Below, piece by piece: positions 29,601-38,030 of a stretch of 64,000 nt of DNA. The DNA is taken from the NCBI RefSeq assembly GCF_022267325.1, contig NZ_JAIZBG010000001.1, forward strand, positions 1,492,001 to 1,556,000. Direction: 5' to 3'. This stretch comes from Leptospira sanjuanensis (GTDB lineage Bacteria; Spirochaetota; Leptospiria; Leptospirales; Leptospiraceae). Numbering within the stretch: position 1 is the stretch's first letter; each line of letters starts with the position of its first letter. A program made the translations under genes and the position numbers. Under the pieces are notes generated by a model. It saw nothing but the letters and a program-made list of their open reading frames with translations, did no database searches and was not told where the DNA came from.

Positions 29601-32600
29601 ACGCAAGAATTGGGAGCGGGGATCGTAAAGAATTCGAGTTATCAATATACAAACCAAAGATACTTTTTAGGTTCGAGATCTGTTTCCAGAGGTTTGGGTT
29701 TTGCCTCCGTAAAAGAAACGGATCTTGGAACAAACTTTTATTCGATCACCGATTATTTTCAAAACGATTACCGTTTGGCGGGATTTCCTCAATCGGAAAG
29801 AAGTTACAATGCGTTAGGAAATCTCATGAGTTCGACCACGAATTCTTCCTTTAGTTTTCCGAATCCGTTCGGAACGGAGATTGCCGTTCCGGGTAACGTC
29901 GTGTCGAACGATTATAACAACGGTGTTTTGACGACTTCGGTTTTAAAAACGTTTGCATATGACTCGTTCGGGTTTAATACGAGCACTACCGAAGATTTCG
30001 GTTCGAACACGATTACGAATACGACTCAGTATTCGCATGACGCTTCCGTTTGGAGAATCGGAAGGGTTGTTAGGACGAAGAAGATCGTAGACGGAACGCT
30101 TGTCAGCGATACTTTGCGAACCTATTCCGGAGACAACGTCGTTACGCAGACTCAATTTGCGTCCAGCGGATTTTCGTTGGCTTCTAACTTTGCGTATGAC
30201 TCTTTCGGTAATGTGATTTCGATTACGGAATCGTCCGGTGCAGTGAGCACGATTGCGTATGATTCTACCTTAAATTTTTATCCCGTCACGAAAACGAATG
30301 CGCTTGGACATGTTTCGACGAATGTTTTCGATACGGAACTTGGGGTTGAGATTTCGTCCACCGATCCGAACGGTGCGACTCATTCTAAAACGTATGATGC
30401 GTATGGTCGAATTTTGAGCGTAACGTATCCCGGCGAATCGAGTGCGAACGAAACGTATGTGTATAACAATACCGGACTCTATGACCTAACAACACTGAGC
30501 AACAACGAATCTGTGACTAAGAATACGATCGATACAACGAGCGGCAATACGAGCACGACTACGAAATATATCGATCCGCTTGGGAATACGATTCGGACCG
30601 AAAGTAACACTGCGGTGAGCGGAATTCTTTCGATCGAAGAAAGTTTTTACGATTACAACAAAGGACAACTGATTAAAAAGTCGAACGAGTATTATTCAAA
30701 CATTGCTCCTCAATATACGCTGTATCAATACAACGATCCGGACGGAGAATTGTCGACGATTACGGAGCCTCATTCTTTGGGAACGATTCAGACAAACATT
30801 ACTCGTTCGGGACTTACCGAAACGAAGAACACGATCTATCCCGACGGGCAGACGAAGTCAGAATCGATTACTAAGAACGCACTGGGTCAGGTGACGAGCA
30901 AGACGGTGCAGGGAAGAACGATCCAATACGCCTATTCCCCGTTTGGCGGATATGCGAGTATTACCGACCCGAGCGGACTTGTTACAAGTTTCGGTTACAA
31001 CTCGGTTGGACAAAGAACTTCGACTCAAGATCCGAATTCGGGAACTATTTCCTATTCATACGATGCGAATGGGAGACTTTCGAGACAAACGGATGCGAGA
31101 GGGAAGTCGGTCAACTTTTCGTATGACCTGATGGGCCGAAACACTGCACAAACTACAAACGGCCCGGAGGTTCCCGTTCAATTCGTATATGACGATTCTT
31201 CGGTTCCGTTTTCTTTGGGCAGGCTTACAAAGGTTACGGATGAGTCAGGTCAGATTGAATTCCGATACAATCAAAAAGGAAATCAAATTCAAAAGACAAA
31301 ACGTGTGGATGACATCGTTGCGATCTTTAAAACGGATTACGATTCCTTAAACCGCCCGATTACGGAAACGTTACCGGATGGAACGAAGCTACACAACAAC
31401 TACTCGACAAACGGAACGTTGTCGAATATCACGATGGATAGCGCGGACGGAACAAGCGTGGGACATACAGTCGTAAGCTATCAAGGGCCTTATCTAAACG
31501 CAAGCGGAGTTCCATCCGTCCGGCGCGTATCCGGCAATGGCGTAACGATGGAAATCGGATTCGAACCGTTGGAAAAATTACCGGTAAGTATTCTTTCCAC
31601 AAAGCCGGATGGAAGCGTGATTGCGAATACGGAACTGACGTATGATGCAAAAAACAACCTAACGAAAATCGATGACAGACTTAATCCAAGCAGAACTCAG
31701 AACTTTACATTAGACAATTTGAATCGAGTGACGCAAGCGACGGGGAAATACGGAACACAGAACTACAATTTTTCTGCAAGTGGAAACTTAACGCAAAAAG
31801 GCGCATATACTTTAGGATATGGGGATGGAACGCACGCGAATGCGGTGACGACTGCAAACAGCCCGAGCACGGGAACGATGAATTACGGATACGATGCAAG
31901 CGGGAACATGACTTCGAGGAACGGGGATACACTCCGTTACAACAGCTATGGCAAGTTGATTGAAATTACACCGTATGGAACGAGTAGTTCGATCTTGAAT
32001 ACATACGACTATGCCGGAAGTAGAATCAAGTCAGAATCTCAGATTTCCCTTGTGACGACATATACGTTGGGACCGAACTACGAGATCGTAAGAAATCCCG
32101 GCCAACCGGAAAGGCATACATTGTATGTGAGGGGATTGCAGGGAGACTTAGTCGCACAGTGGACGCGAGAAGATGCAACGTTGCAGTTGGCTCAAACGGA
32201 AGGAACTCCGGAGTCAAGTAAAAACTCAATTGCATTGTTTGTCGGAAGAATTACAGGGAGTGATGATGGCTCGAAAGGATCGAAAGTTTCCATTTTTGTG
32301 GGAACTCTTACAAATCCGTTCTGCAAGGACGTAGCAATTGATTGTGGGAACTATTACAAGAACCGAATCAAGGACCGACTTTCTTCCGTCTTCGGTTACT
32401 CGGAACTTTTCCAAGAGGGAGTTCCCACAAAAGTTTACAACGCCTTCTACTTTTTGCTTCTTTTAACCGTTCTTTATCTTTCTTACCCTTATTTCTTGAA
32501 GGGGAACGAACTACTCCAAAGACTTTCCTGGCAGGGTGTTGGAACTCCAGCGGCGCTCGTAGCACTGTTTGTCGTAACATCGATTCCGGGTTGTGGAGTT

Positions 32601-33746
32601 TTACCTGGTTCTGGAGGCAAAGAAGGCGATCCTCCTTGGGTGTTGGCAATGGGAGCGAATGTAAATCCGGGAACACCGAGCATTCAAAACCCAAATGCAG
32701 GAACGACAGGGGGAGGCAATATCGGTGGAACACCAGTGAACGGAATGTATTTCTATCACCCGGATCATCTTGGTTCAATCAACATGATAACGGACGGATA
32801 CGGAAACCCTGCGAGCGGACCTGAACCTGGAGTGAGTTACGTATCTTACGAGCCTTACGGTTCTATCAACCGAAACGATTCTTACGGACCTGATATATTC
32901 CGTTACAAATACACCGGTCAGATTGAAGACAAAGAAACCGGGCTTTACTATTACAAGTCGAGATACTACGAACCAATATTAGGAAGGTTTTTACAAGCGG
33001 ACTCGATTGTTGTTCCTGAATCAACGAGTGGAATGAATCGTTATATGTATGTTGACGGAAACCCTGTGAACTACCGTGATCCGAGTGGGCATCTCACTGG
33101 GCCTGGTATTATGCACATGGTGAATCGAATTATCGGTCATGCGATGGGGAAGGATTTTAATTCTAAGGGGATGGACAAGCGTTTGAGTGCGAGAGGAATC
33201 TCGACTGGCGGGAATCGGTTTTTTCACAATGCGACTTTTGTTAAAAAAGGCAGGTATTATTGGGATGTTGGAAATACCATTTTTAGCCAGCGCAAGATTG
33301 GTTCATGGTGGCGGAACTTTATGGGTAACGATGTACAAAATACGGCCAACTATCAAAGTGGTCAACTAATCGCTTCCTGGTCTAAGTCAAAGGCTTGCGC
33401 TGATTCTTTGGGTGCCGATGCTTGCGCTGTATTATTTGTTGCTAATTTAATGGTAATGAAATCCTATTCAGCAAAGCATGATAGATTGTCCGAACCCTTG
33501 CGAGGTATGATCGATTCGAATTTTAATCCCGGACAGAGAATTTCTTCCTTTTTCACAAAGGGTGGAAACGTTAATTGTAAATCCTCTAAAACATTAAGCG
33601 AGGGATATTATACTGGAGAATACTATTATAATCACGGCGGCATCGCTGGAACGGATGGTTCGATTAGAAGATCTAGTAAAGAAGTTGATATTATTTCTTC
33701 GATATTTCTAGTATATTCTTTTTGCCAGGCGACTTCAGGAGAATAA
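26622..33746 (+). CDS. SpvB/VCBS/RHS-repeat giant surface protein (polymorphic-toxin-like)
   Basis: 2,374 residues. A signal-like N-terminus (FGISILFILNFSFVGG). About 45-330: SpvB domain (GIPQKLPVIQANEDGSAS; YNSNGGNGIVGMGWSLNG). About 439-912: seven calcium-type FG-GAP/VCBS loops (DINGDGIGD, DLNGDGRTD, DVNGDELVD, DFNGDGKAD, DVNGDGNLD, DVNGDGLPD, LNNDGISD). About 1110-1880: RHS/YD repeats. About 1890-2040: an insert with two hydrophobic helices. About 2120: core end GRFLQADS, then DPSGH (2153), then a variable tail. This architecture matches RHS/Tc-type proteins that encapsulate a C-terminal domain, but the tail has no recognised toxin motif. Residues 161-168 come from an Illumina adapter, so that part of the sequence is wrong. 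Two AT-rich small genes follow. Confidence 0.9.
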   Translation: MKFRIVRTLIFGISILFILNFSFVGGVRNFFSAVASAFTTGIPQKLPVIQANEDGSASTSFSIELPPGTKGVIPDLSLSYNSNGGNGIVGMGWSLNGIHTISRNPSYGIQYNGTDQFVSSLAGELVDVSGNRSEFHSRKESWIRFVPKGACGDGPCSLFFQAEDGIRDSFGGTADSRISAIGRGAGSLREWALNREEDSFGNGYNVTYTPADSTSGDYYPQRISYNNRTIDFTFENRNDKYPNYSQGSIVRTQKRLDSIEVSIAGSSFRKYDFEYGYGPVTHRSLLQTIKRSGSNAFGSESYDDLSFTYSDHAGQFSVSGVDSVNRSNLFPMSVYIPDAIMDIANVYFNQELPYHPTAKDINVDLDMQYVVRMPVPDRNACNLGLAACLCAAYLPCTGGNPDVFAYVAGACVSFGGWGGINGCLNGNDAALVAWIPMDINGDGIGDFVSLNGVESSGSVHLSANILRAGSPSSGNINSANLPIYYNTYFQTADLNGDGRTDFGYESGGKLWAVYSTGSGFSSPVVFGNVNIDGAVRNMTQFSPYEYKFEYSAKNPTPIANDKSLRDFFADVNGDELVDFVHYNGGAFSIYINRKTYFDNAINIAGDADFFLNFMLDFNGDGKADHVQLVQNYDNSALIGLKAQRDALSSQMDTIQQEYYRAQAVVDLIAAGNNGAINPIEFQFLIDFYNNNCGLGCLFTIWALQGSNNGASLTPSDAAVYSNDLQTITSSRINPLAQQSQVIASQIGAIAASGQGGAFYTLKVRSFHLSNGTSSVRVYSLGGSIDPNKSTVADVNGDGNLDFVTFTGTQIAVSLFRGGDFASPVYSGLNSGDSSKLVQFNFGDVNGDGLPDLVLMNKENSRYETYLSLGDGSFARNNSYSFGGFSLNEYTEANGTERSDTYQIWLNDLNNDGISDLTVGFVNVDKTYGAVSFRYNQARSSGEDMILSTSNNSGGQRSLVQYQLKDAHTGAVSVGSGNYPNIPSVGPGFLAVSTTQELGAGIVKNSSYQYTNQRYFLGSRSVSRGLGFASVKETDLGTNFYSITDYFQNDYRLAGFPQSERSYNALGNLMSSTTNSSFSFPNPFGTEIAVPGNVVSNDYNNGVLTTSVLKTFAYDSFGFNTSTTEDFGSNTITNTTQYSHDASVWRIGRVVRTKKIVDGTLVSDTLRTYSGDNVVTQTQFASSGFSLASNFAYDSFGNVISITESSGAVSTIAYDSTLNFYPVTKTNALGHVSTNVFDTELGVEISSTDPNGATHSKTYDAYGRILSVTYPGESSANETYVYNNTGLYDLTTLSNNESVTKNTIDTTSGNTSTTTKYIDPLGNTIRTESNTAVSGILSIEESFYDYNKGQLIKKSNEYYSNIAPQYTLYQYNDPDGELSTITEPHSLGTIQTNITRSGLTETKNTIYPDGQTKSESITKNALGQVTSKTVQGRTIQYAYSPFGGYASITDPSGLVTSFGYNSVGQRTSTQDPNSGTISYSYDANGRLSRQTDARGKSVNFSYDLMGRNTAQTTNGPEVPVQFVYDDSSVPFSLGRLTKVTDESGQIEFRYNQKGNQIQKTKRVDDIVAIFKTDYDSLNRPITETLPDGTKLHNNYSTNGTLSNITMDSADGTSVGHTVVSYQGPYLNASGVPSVRRVSGNGVTMEIGFEPLEKLPVSILSTKPDGSVIANTELTYDAKNNLTKIDDRLNPSRTQNFTLDNLNRVTQATGKYGTQNYNFSASGNLTQKGAYTLGYGDGTHANAVTTANSPSTGTMNYGYDASGNMTSRNGDTLRYNSYGKLIEITPYGTSSSILNTYDYAGSRIKSESQISLVTTYTLGPNYEIVRNPGQPERHTLYVRGLQGDLVAQWTREDATLQLAQTEGTPESSKNSIALFVGRITGSDDGSKGSKVSIFVGTLTNPFCKDVAIDCGNYYKNRIKDRLSSVFGYSELFQEGVPTKVYNAFYFLLLLTVLYLSYPYFLKGNELLQRLSWQGVGTPAALVALFVVTSIPGCGVLPGSGGKEGDPPWVLAMGANVNPGTPSIQNPNAGTTGGGNIGGTPVNGMYFYHPDHLGSINMITDGYGNPASGPEPGVSYVSYEPYGSINRNDSYGPDIFRYKYTGQIEDKETGLYYYKSRYYEPILGRFLQADSIVVPESTSGMNRYMYVDGNPVNYRDPSGHLTGPGIMHMVNRIIGHAMGKDFNSKGMDKRLSARGISTGGNRFFHNATFVKKGRYYWDVGNTIFSQRKIGSWWRNFMGNDVQNTANYQSGQLIASWSKSKACADSLGADACAVLFVANLMVMKSYSAKHDRLSEPLRGMIDSNFNPGQRISSFFTKGGNVNCKSSKTLSEGYYTGEYYYNHGGIAGTDGSIRRSSKEVDIISSIFLVYSFCQATSGE
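27102..27125 (+). other. Illumina P7 adapter sequence (assembly artefact)
   Basis: These 24 bases begin CAAGCAGAAGACGGCATACG and end AGAT; they equal the Illumina P7 flow-cell oligonucleotide as I know it. They are preceded by a T-run. Translation gives FFQAEDGIRD, and another frame gives FFKQKTAYEI, both well-known adapter-contamination peptides in protein databases. The length is a multiple of three, so the RHS frame stays open. The native bases at this point have been replaced or displaced. Confidence 0.96.
30393..33240 (+). repeat. RHS duplicated block, copy 1 (in the full-length gene)
   Basis: 2,848 bases that recur at 34779-37626 with no net length change. The first about 1,076 bases (30393-31468) show no mismatch that I could find; the middle part (about 31469-32250) has scattered differences, and the last kilobase is again nearly identical. 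Homology ends abruptly at GCGACTTTTG, in the codons for NATF, after which the two genes have different tails. Shorter pieces recur at 39448-40013 and 42700-43017. Confidence 0.95.
32294..32432. repeat. 139-bp segment with 14-bp perfect terminal inverted repeats
   Basis: TTTTGTGGGAACTC at 32294-32307 and its exact reverse complement at 32419-32432, with an internal TGTGGGAACTA at 32343. It lies inside the RHS frame and encodes residues about 1891-1937, just before the two hydrophobic helices. The end motif is the dispersed TGTGGGAACTC repeat, so this looks like a small non-autonomous element domesticated in frame. Copy 2 is at 36680-36818. Confidence 0.75.
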
Positions 33747-33751
33747 TTTAT

Positions 33752-33994
33752 ATGTTAAAAATAAAAATTCTTACATTGATTGATTATCTTGTAAGAATAA
33801 TTTTGTTCTTTGTTCTTTGTTCTTGCGGAAGAGTCGGTATAGATTCTTCTTGTAAAGAGCAGAAGGATCTTTTGTTTGAAGGTGTATGCCTTCCAGTTCT
33901 ATTTGCAGCGCCCGAAGCTGGCTCCGATTACAATAAAAGTCATTTAGATGCTTGCCTCCTATTACAATTATCGAAATCGACATGTAAAGATTAG
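33752..33994 (+). CDS. small lipoprotein downstream of the RHS tail (type A)
   Basis: 80 residues from the ATG at 33752, with AGGAG 14 bases upstream, 5 bases after the RHS stop. Hydrophobic N-terminus ending in the lipobox-like FFVLCSCG. The mature part has further Cys residues (SSCKEQK, EGVCLPV, LDACLLLQLSKSTCKD). The equivalent gene behind the second RHS copy (38027) has the same size, position and late C-x(10,12)-C pair. Such position directly after an RHS tail is where immunity genes lie in polymorphic-toxin loci; that role is inference. Confidence 0.65.
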   Translation: MLKIKILTLIDYLVRIILFFVLCSCGRVGIDSSCKEQKDLLFEGVCLPVLFAAPEAGSDYNKSHLDACLLLQLSKSTCKD

Positions 33995-34325
33995 AGCAAT
34001 ATACCTGATCTTGATGGCAGGTTTTGTATCGTTCGTTTTAAATTGTGAGACTACAGACGAATTATCAAAATCGGAGCGGTATTCTGATACAGTTAATAAA
34101 AAAAGCCCTTCAAGAAGAGAAATAGAAAAAATTAAAGAATGTAATATAAAATTAGATAAATGTCTGAAGTCTTGTGATTCTGAGTATCCTGATTTAAGCA
34201 CCGTTCGTCCTAATAGAGGAAAATGTCGAGACTCATGTGTTGCAAGTGTTGAACACTTGGACGGATGTATTATTCATTATCAAACTTTTCGATCAGACCG
34301 ATATCGCGGCTGGATTCGTCCTTAG
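33984..34325 (+). CDS. six-cysteine lipoprotein (type B), copy 1
   Basis: About 113 residues. Lipobox FVSFVLNC, then a charged spacer and the six-Cys domain: C-x6-C-x3-C-x4-P, then C-x3-C-x9-C (CNIKLDKC, CLKSC, YP, KCRDSC, DGC, followed by IIHYQ). The start is uncertain: an ATG at 33948 overlaps the previous gene by 47 bases, while the copy at 38885 aligns its ATG with the GTA at 33984, and an ATT lies at 33990. Three relatives are at 38301, 38885 and 42328. The spacing of C-x3-C pairs could form a disulfide-linked helical hairpin. No known family recognised. Confidence 0.65.
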   Translation, partial: VKIRAIYLILMAGFVSFVLNCETTDELSKSERYSDTVNKKSPSRREIEKIKECNIKLDKCLKSCDSEYPDLSTVRPNRGKCRDSCVASVEHLDGCIIHYQTFRSDRYRGWIRP

Positions 34326-34576
34326 TGCAAAGTTATCTATATCTACTTAGTAAAAAAACTTGTGTTAAGTGAAATATTCACTAAGTGACCTCCGAATGTG
34401 AGTAGATGTGATGAATTTCCCGAAGAACTTTTCGTTTGATTTTGCAGACAAACAGAGAATCTTTTTAAAAATTCTTGAAAAGAGTTTACAATGTATTCAG
34501 AATCTTGAATGCTTAGATAAAAGGACCGGATTTTCCGAAAATATTGAAGGAATGATTTCGACTGCACCAGCGGTGC
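34326..34576. other. AT-rich spacer without a clear gene
   Basis: A 61-codon frame at 34408-34593 (MMNFPKNFSFDFADKQRIF in part) has two Cys residues (LQCIQNLEC) and could be the remnant of another small gene, but it lacks a signal sequence and a good ribosome-binding site. Nothing else recognised before the structured element that begins at 34577. Confidence 0.4.
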
Positions 34577-34770
34577 GGAGCGAAGTTTGTTAGATCTTTT
34601 ACAACGATTTTCGAAGGAAGGGGACCGTCCTTCGAAAAGAAAAAAGTCTGTTTTCAGCGTTAGGGATCGAGCGTGGTCAAGTTATTGAAGTTTCGTAAAT
34701 ATGATGAGAAAGAAAAAACACAATAACTTGACCGAAGCGGAGAGCCCGGGTTGCGAAGCAACAACGCCCG
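34577..34770 (+). repeat. structured RHS-border element, copy 1
   Basis: 194 bases ending at CGCCCG, exactly where RHS homology begins a few bases later. It contains three stems: TTTTCGAAGGA with its complement (about 34610-34640), the 13-bp perfect stem GGTCAAGTTATTG at 34675-34687 with its complement at 34721-34733, and the nested hairpin CGGG-TTGC-GAA-GCAA-CAACG-CCCG at 34747-34770. The loop of the 13-bp stem holds an ATG (34701) that opens the frame of the second RHS copy. Copies 2 and 3 are at 39252 and 42580. Confidence 0.85.
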
Positions 34771-37700
34771 GTTTTGGCTATGATGCGTATGGTCGAATTT
34801 TGAGCGTAACGTATCCCGGCGAATCGAGTGCGAACGAAACGTATGTGTATAACAATACCGGACTCTATGACCTAACAACACTGAGCAACAACGAATCTGT
34901 GACTAAGAATACGATCGATACAACGAGCGGCAATACGAGCACGACTACGAAATATATCGATCCGCTTGGGAATACGATTCGGACCGAAAGTAACACTGCG
35001 GTGAGCGGAATTCTTTCGATCGAAGAAAGTTTTTACGATTACAACAAAGGACAACTGATTAAAAAGTCGAACGAGTATTATTCAAACATTGCTCCTCAAT
35101 ATACGCTGTATCAATACAACGATCCGGACGGAGAATTGTCGACGATTACGGAGCCTCATTCTTTGGGAACGATTCAGACAAACATTACTCGTTCGGGACT
35201 TACCGAAACGAAGAACACGATCTATCCCGACGGGCAGACGAAGTCAGAATCGATTACTAAGAACGCACTGGGTCAGGTGACGAGCAAGACGGTGCAGGGA
35301 AGAACGATCCAATACGCCTATTCCCCGTTTGGCGGATATGCGAGTATTACCGACCCGAGCGGACTTGTTACAAGTTTCGGTTACAACTCGGTTGGACAAA
35401 GAACTTCGACTCAAGATCCGAATTCGGGAACTATTTCCTATTCATACGATGCGAATGGGAGACTTTCGAGACAAACGGATGCGAGAGGGAAGTCGGTCAA
35501 CTTTTCGTATGACCTGATGGGCCGAAACACTGCACAAACTACAAACGGCCCGGAGGTTCCCGTTCAATTCGTATATGACGATTCTTCGGTTCCGTTTTCT
35601 TTGGGCAGGCTTACAAAGGTTACGGATGAGTCAGGTCAGATTGAATTCCGATACAATCAAAAAGGAAATCAAATTCAAAAGACAAAACGTGTGGATGACA
35701 TCGTTGCGATCTTTAAAACGGATTACGATTCCTTAAACCGCCCGATTACGGAAACGTTACCGGATGGAACGAAGCTACACAACAACTACTCGACAAACGG
35801 AACGTTGTCGAATATCACGATGGATAGCGCGGACGGAACAAGCGTGGGACATACGGTCGTGAGCTATCAAGGGCCGTATTTAAACGCGAACGGAGTTCCA
35901 TCCGTGCGGCGTGTAAGAGGGAACGGTGTGACGATGGAAATCGGATTTGAGCCACTTGAGAAACTTCCGGTGAGTATATTGTCCACAAAGCCGGATGGAA
36001 GCGTGATCGCGAATACAGAACTTACGTATGACGCAAAGAACAATCTGACGAAGATCGACGACAAGTTGAATCCAAGTAGAACACAAAACTTTACATTGGA
36101 CAATTTGAATCGAGTCACACAGGCAACTGGAAAATACGGAACACAGAATTACAACTTTGCAACAAACGGAAACTTAACGCAAAAAGGCGCATATACCTTG
36201 AGCTACGGGGATGGAACACATGCCAATGCGGTGACGACTGCCAACAGCCCGAGCACGGGAACGATGAGCTACGGATACGATGCAAGCGGGAACATGACTT
36301 CGAGGAACGGGGATACACTCCGTTACAACAGCTTTGGCAAGTTGATTGAAATTACACAGTATGGAACGAGTAGTTCGATCTTGAATACATACGACTATGC
36401 CGGAAGTAGAATCAAGTCAGAATCTCAGATTTCCCTTGTGACGACATATACGTTGTCACCCGGTTACGAGATCGTAAGAAATCCCGGCCAACCGGAGAGA
36501 CATACGTTGTATGTGAGGGGATTGCAAGGAGACTTAGTCGCTCAGTGGACGAGGGATGATGCGACGTTGCAGTTGGCCCAAATGGAAGAAACTCCGGAGT
36601 CAAGTAAAAACTCAATTGCATTGTTTGTCGGAAGAATTACAGGGAGTGACGATGGCTCGAAAGGATCGAAAGTTTCCATTTTTGTGGGAACTCTTACAAA
36701 TTCGTTCTGTAAGGACGTAGCGATTGACTGTGTAGACTATTACGAAAACCGAATCAAGGACCGAGTAAGTTCCGTATTCGGCTACTCGGAGTTATTCCAA
36801 GAAGGAGTTCCCACAAAAGTTTACAACGCGTTTTACTTTTTGCTTCTTTTAACCGTTCTTTATCTTTCCTACCCTTATTTCTTGAAGGGGAACGAACTAC
36901 TCCAAAGACTTTCCTGGCAAGGTGTTGGAACTCCAGCGGCGCTCGTAGCACTGTTTGTCGTAACATCGATTCCGGGTTGTGGAGTTTTACCTGGTTCCGG
37001 AGGCAAAGAAGGCGATCCTCCTTGGGTGTTGGCAATGGGAGCGAATGTAAATCCGGGAACACCGAGCATTCAAAACCCAAATGCAGGAACGACAGGGGGA
37101 GGCAATATCGGTGGAACACCAGTGAACGGAATGTATTTCTATCACCCGGATCATCTTGGTTCAATCAACATGATAACGGACGGATACGGAAACCCTGCGA
37201 GCGGACCTGAACCCGGAGTGAGTTACGTATCTTACGAGCCTTACGGTTCTATCAACCGAACCGACTCTTACGGACCTGATATATTCCGTTACAAATACAC
37301 CGGTCAGATCGAAGACAAAGAAACCGGGCTTTACTATTACAAGTCGAGATACTACGAACCTATATTAGGAAGATTTTTACAAGCGGACTCGATTGTTGTT
37401 CCTGAATCAACGAGTGGAATGAATCGTTATATGTATGTTGATGGGAATCCTGTGAACTACCGTGATCCGAGTGGGCATCTCAGCGGTTCGGGTTTGATGC
37501 ACATGGTGAATCGAATTATCGGTCATGCGATTGGGAAGGATTTTAATTCTAAGGGGATGGACAAGCGTTTGAGTGCGAGAGGAATCTCGACTGGCGGGAA
37601 TCGGTTTTTTCACAATGCGACTTTTGCCGGAAAAGGGAGATACTATTTTGATGGAAAGAGTATAAATGGAAAACAGCTTCTCGGTATAGATAAGATGAAT

Positions 37701-38030
37701 AGATGGATGAATCATGGAAGTGGTGAATATGGTTTAACTGCCAAGGGGTTGGCTTGGACTTATGTTCGAGCTTATTCTACAAAGGATGAATGCATAAAAG
37801 CTTATGGTGAAAACTTTTGTAGAGTATTGGGGCTTGCTGCGAGTCTTATTTATAAGCGCGAGGAAGACCAATTTAATAGAGATCCAATCCCTATGTTCGC
37901 TACTGGATGGTGGGACTGGAAAATTAGGCCGACTTCAGAAGATGACAATAAAGGAAAATTAGCTATGCTTTGTTATTATTATAAAATAAAAGAAGGCCAC
38001 GCTTGTGGCTTTGAAGGGGATTCAAAATGA
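34701..38030 (+). CDS. 5'-truncated RHS protein (second copy)
   Basis: 1,109 residues. It lacks the signal, SpvB and VCBS parts: the first 23 residues (MMRKKKHNNLTEAESPG in part) come from the border element, then RHS homology starts at YDAYGRILSVTYPGE. It keeps the YD repeats, the 139-bp in-frame insert, the two hydrophobic helices, GRFLQADS and DPSGH. After NATF (about residue 975) it has its own AT-rich tail, which shares C-x8-C-x-V-L-x2-A with the tail of the first copy (CIKAYGENFC against CADSLGADAC). No export signal, so it may be a silent donor cassette or a cytoplasmic protein. No clear ribosome-binding site precedes the ATG. Confidence 0.75.
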   Translation: MMRKKKHNNLTEAESPGCEATTPGFGYDAYGRILSVTYPGESSANETYVYNNTGLYDLTTLSNNESVTKNTIDTTSGNTSTTTKYIDPLGNTIRTESNTAVSGILSIEESFYDYNKGQLIKKSNEYYSNIAPQYTLYQYNDPDGELSTITEPHSLGTIQTNITRSGLTETKNTIYPDGQTKSESITKNALGQVTSKTVQGRTIQYAYSPFGGYASITDPSGLVTSFGYNSVGQRTSTQDPNSGTISYSYDANGRLSRQTDARGKSVNFSYDLMGRNTAQTTNGPEVPVQFVYDDSSVPFSLGRLTKVTDESGQIEFRYNQKGNQIQKTKRVDDIVAIFKTDYDSLNRPITETLPDGTKLHNNYSTNGTLSNITMDSADGTSVGHTVVSYQGPYLNANGVPSVRRVRGNGVTMEIGFEPLEKLPVSILSTKPDGSVIANTELTYDAKNNLTKIDDKLNPSRTQNFTLDNLNRVTQATGKYGTQNYNFATNGNLTQKGAYTLSYGDGTHANAVTTANSPSTGTMSYGYDASGNMTSRNGDTLRYNSFGKLIEITQYGTSSSILNTYDYAGSRIKSESQISLVTTYTLSPGYEIVRNPGQPERHTLYVRGLQGDLVAQWTRDDATLQLAQMEETPESSKNSIALFVGRITGSDDGSKGSKVSIFVGTLTNSFCKDVAIDCVDYYENRIKDRVSSVFGYSELFQEGVPTKVYNAFYFLLLLTVLYLSYPYFLKGNELLQRLSWQGVGTPAALVALFVVTSIPGCGVLPGSGGKEGDPPWVLAMGANVNPGTPSIQNPNAGTTGGGNIGGTPVNGMYFYHPDHLGSINMITDGYGNPASGPEPGVSYVSYEPYGSINRTDSYGPDIFRYKYTGQIEDKETGLYYYKSRYYEPILGRFLQADSIVVPESTSGMNRYMYVDGNPVNYRDPSGHLSGSGLMHMVNRIIGHAIGKDFNSKGMDKRLSARGISTGGNRFFHNATFAGKGRYYFDGKSINGKQLLGIDKMNRWMNHGSGEYGLTAKGLAWTYVRAYSTKDECIKAYGENFCRVLGLAASLIYKREEDQFNRDPIPMFATGWWDWKIRPTSEDDNKGKLAMLCYYYKIKEGHACGFEGDSK
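34779..37626 (+). repeat. RHS duplicated block, copy 2
   Basis: Partner of 30393-33240, same length. Differences cluster at about 35855-36560, where this copy instead resembles the third and fourth fragments (for example LNANGVPSVRRV, NFATNGN). The mosaic pattern points to gene conversion among the copies. Confidence 0.95.
36680..36818. repeat. 139-bp inverted-repeat-bounded segment, copy 2
   Basis: Same 14-bp terminal inverted repeats (36680-36693 and 36805-36818) and same length as 32294-32432. The interior differs at several positions (for example VDYYENRIKDRVSSV for GNYYKNRIKDRLSSV), while both ends are unchanged. Confidence 0.75.

Noticed and set aside
34408..34593. 61-codon frame between the first type B gene and the border element
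   Set aside because: No signal peptide, no clear ribosome-binding site, and its end lies inside the structured element; at most a gene remnant.
34577..34770. Integron attC site
   Set aside because: The element is palindromic and sits at cassette borders, but I could not place the paired core sites ending in AAC/GTT, and no integrase gene is in the window.
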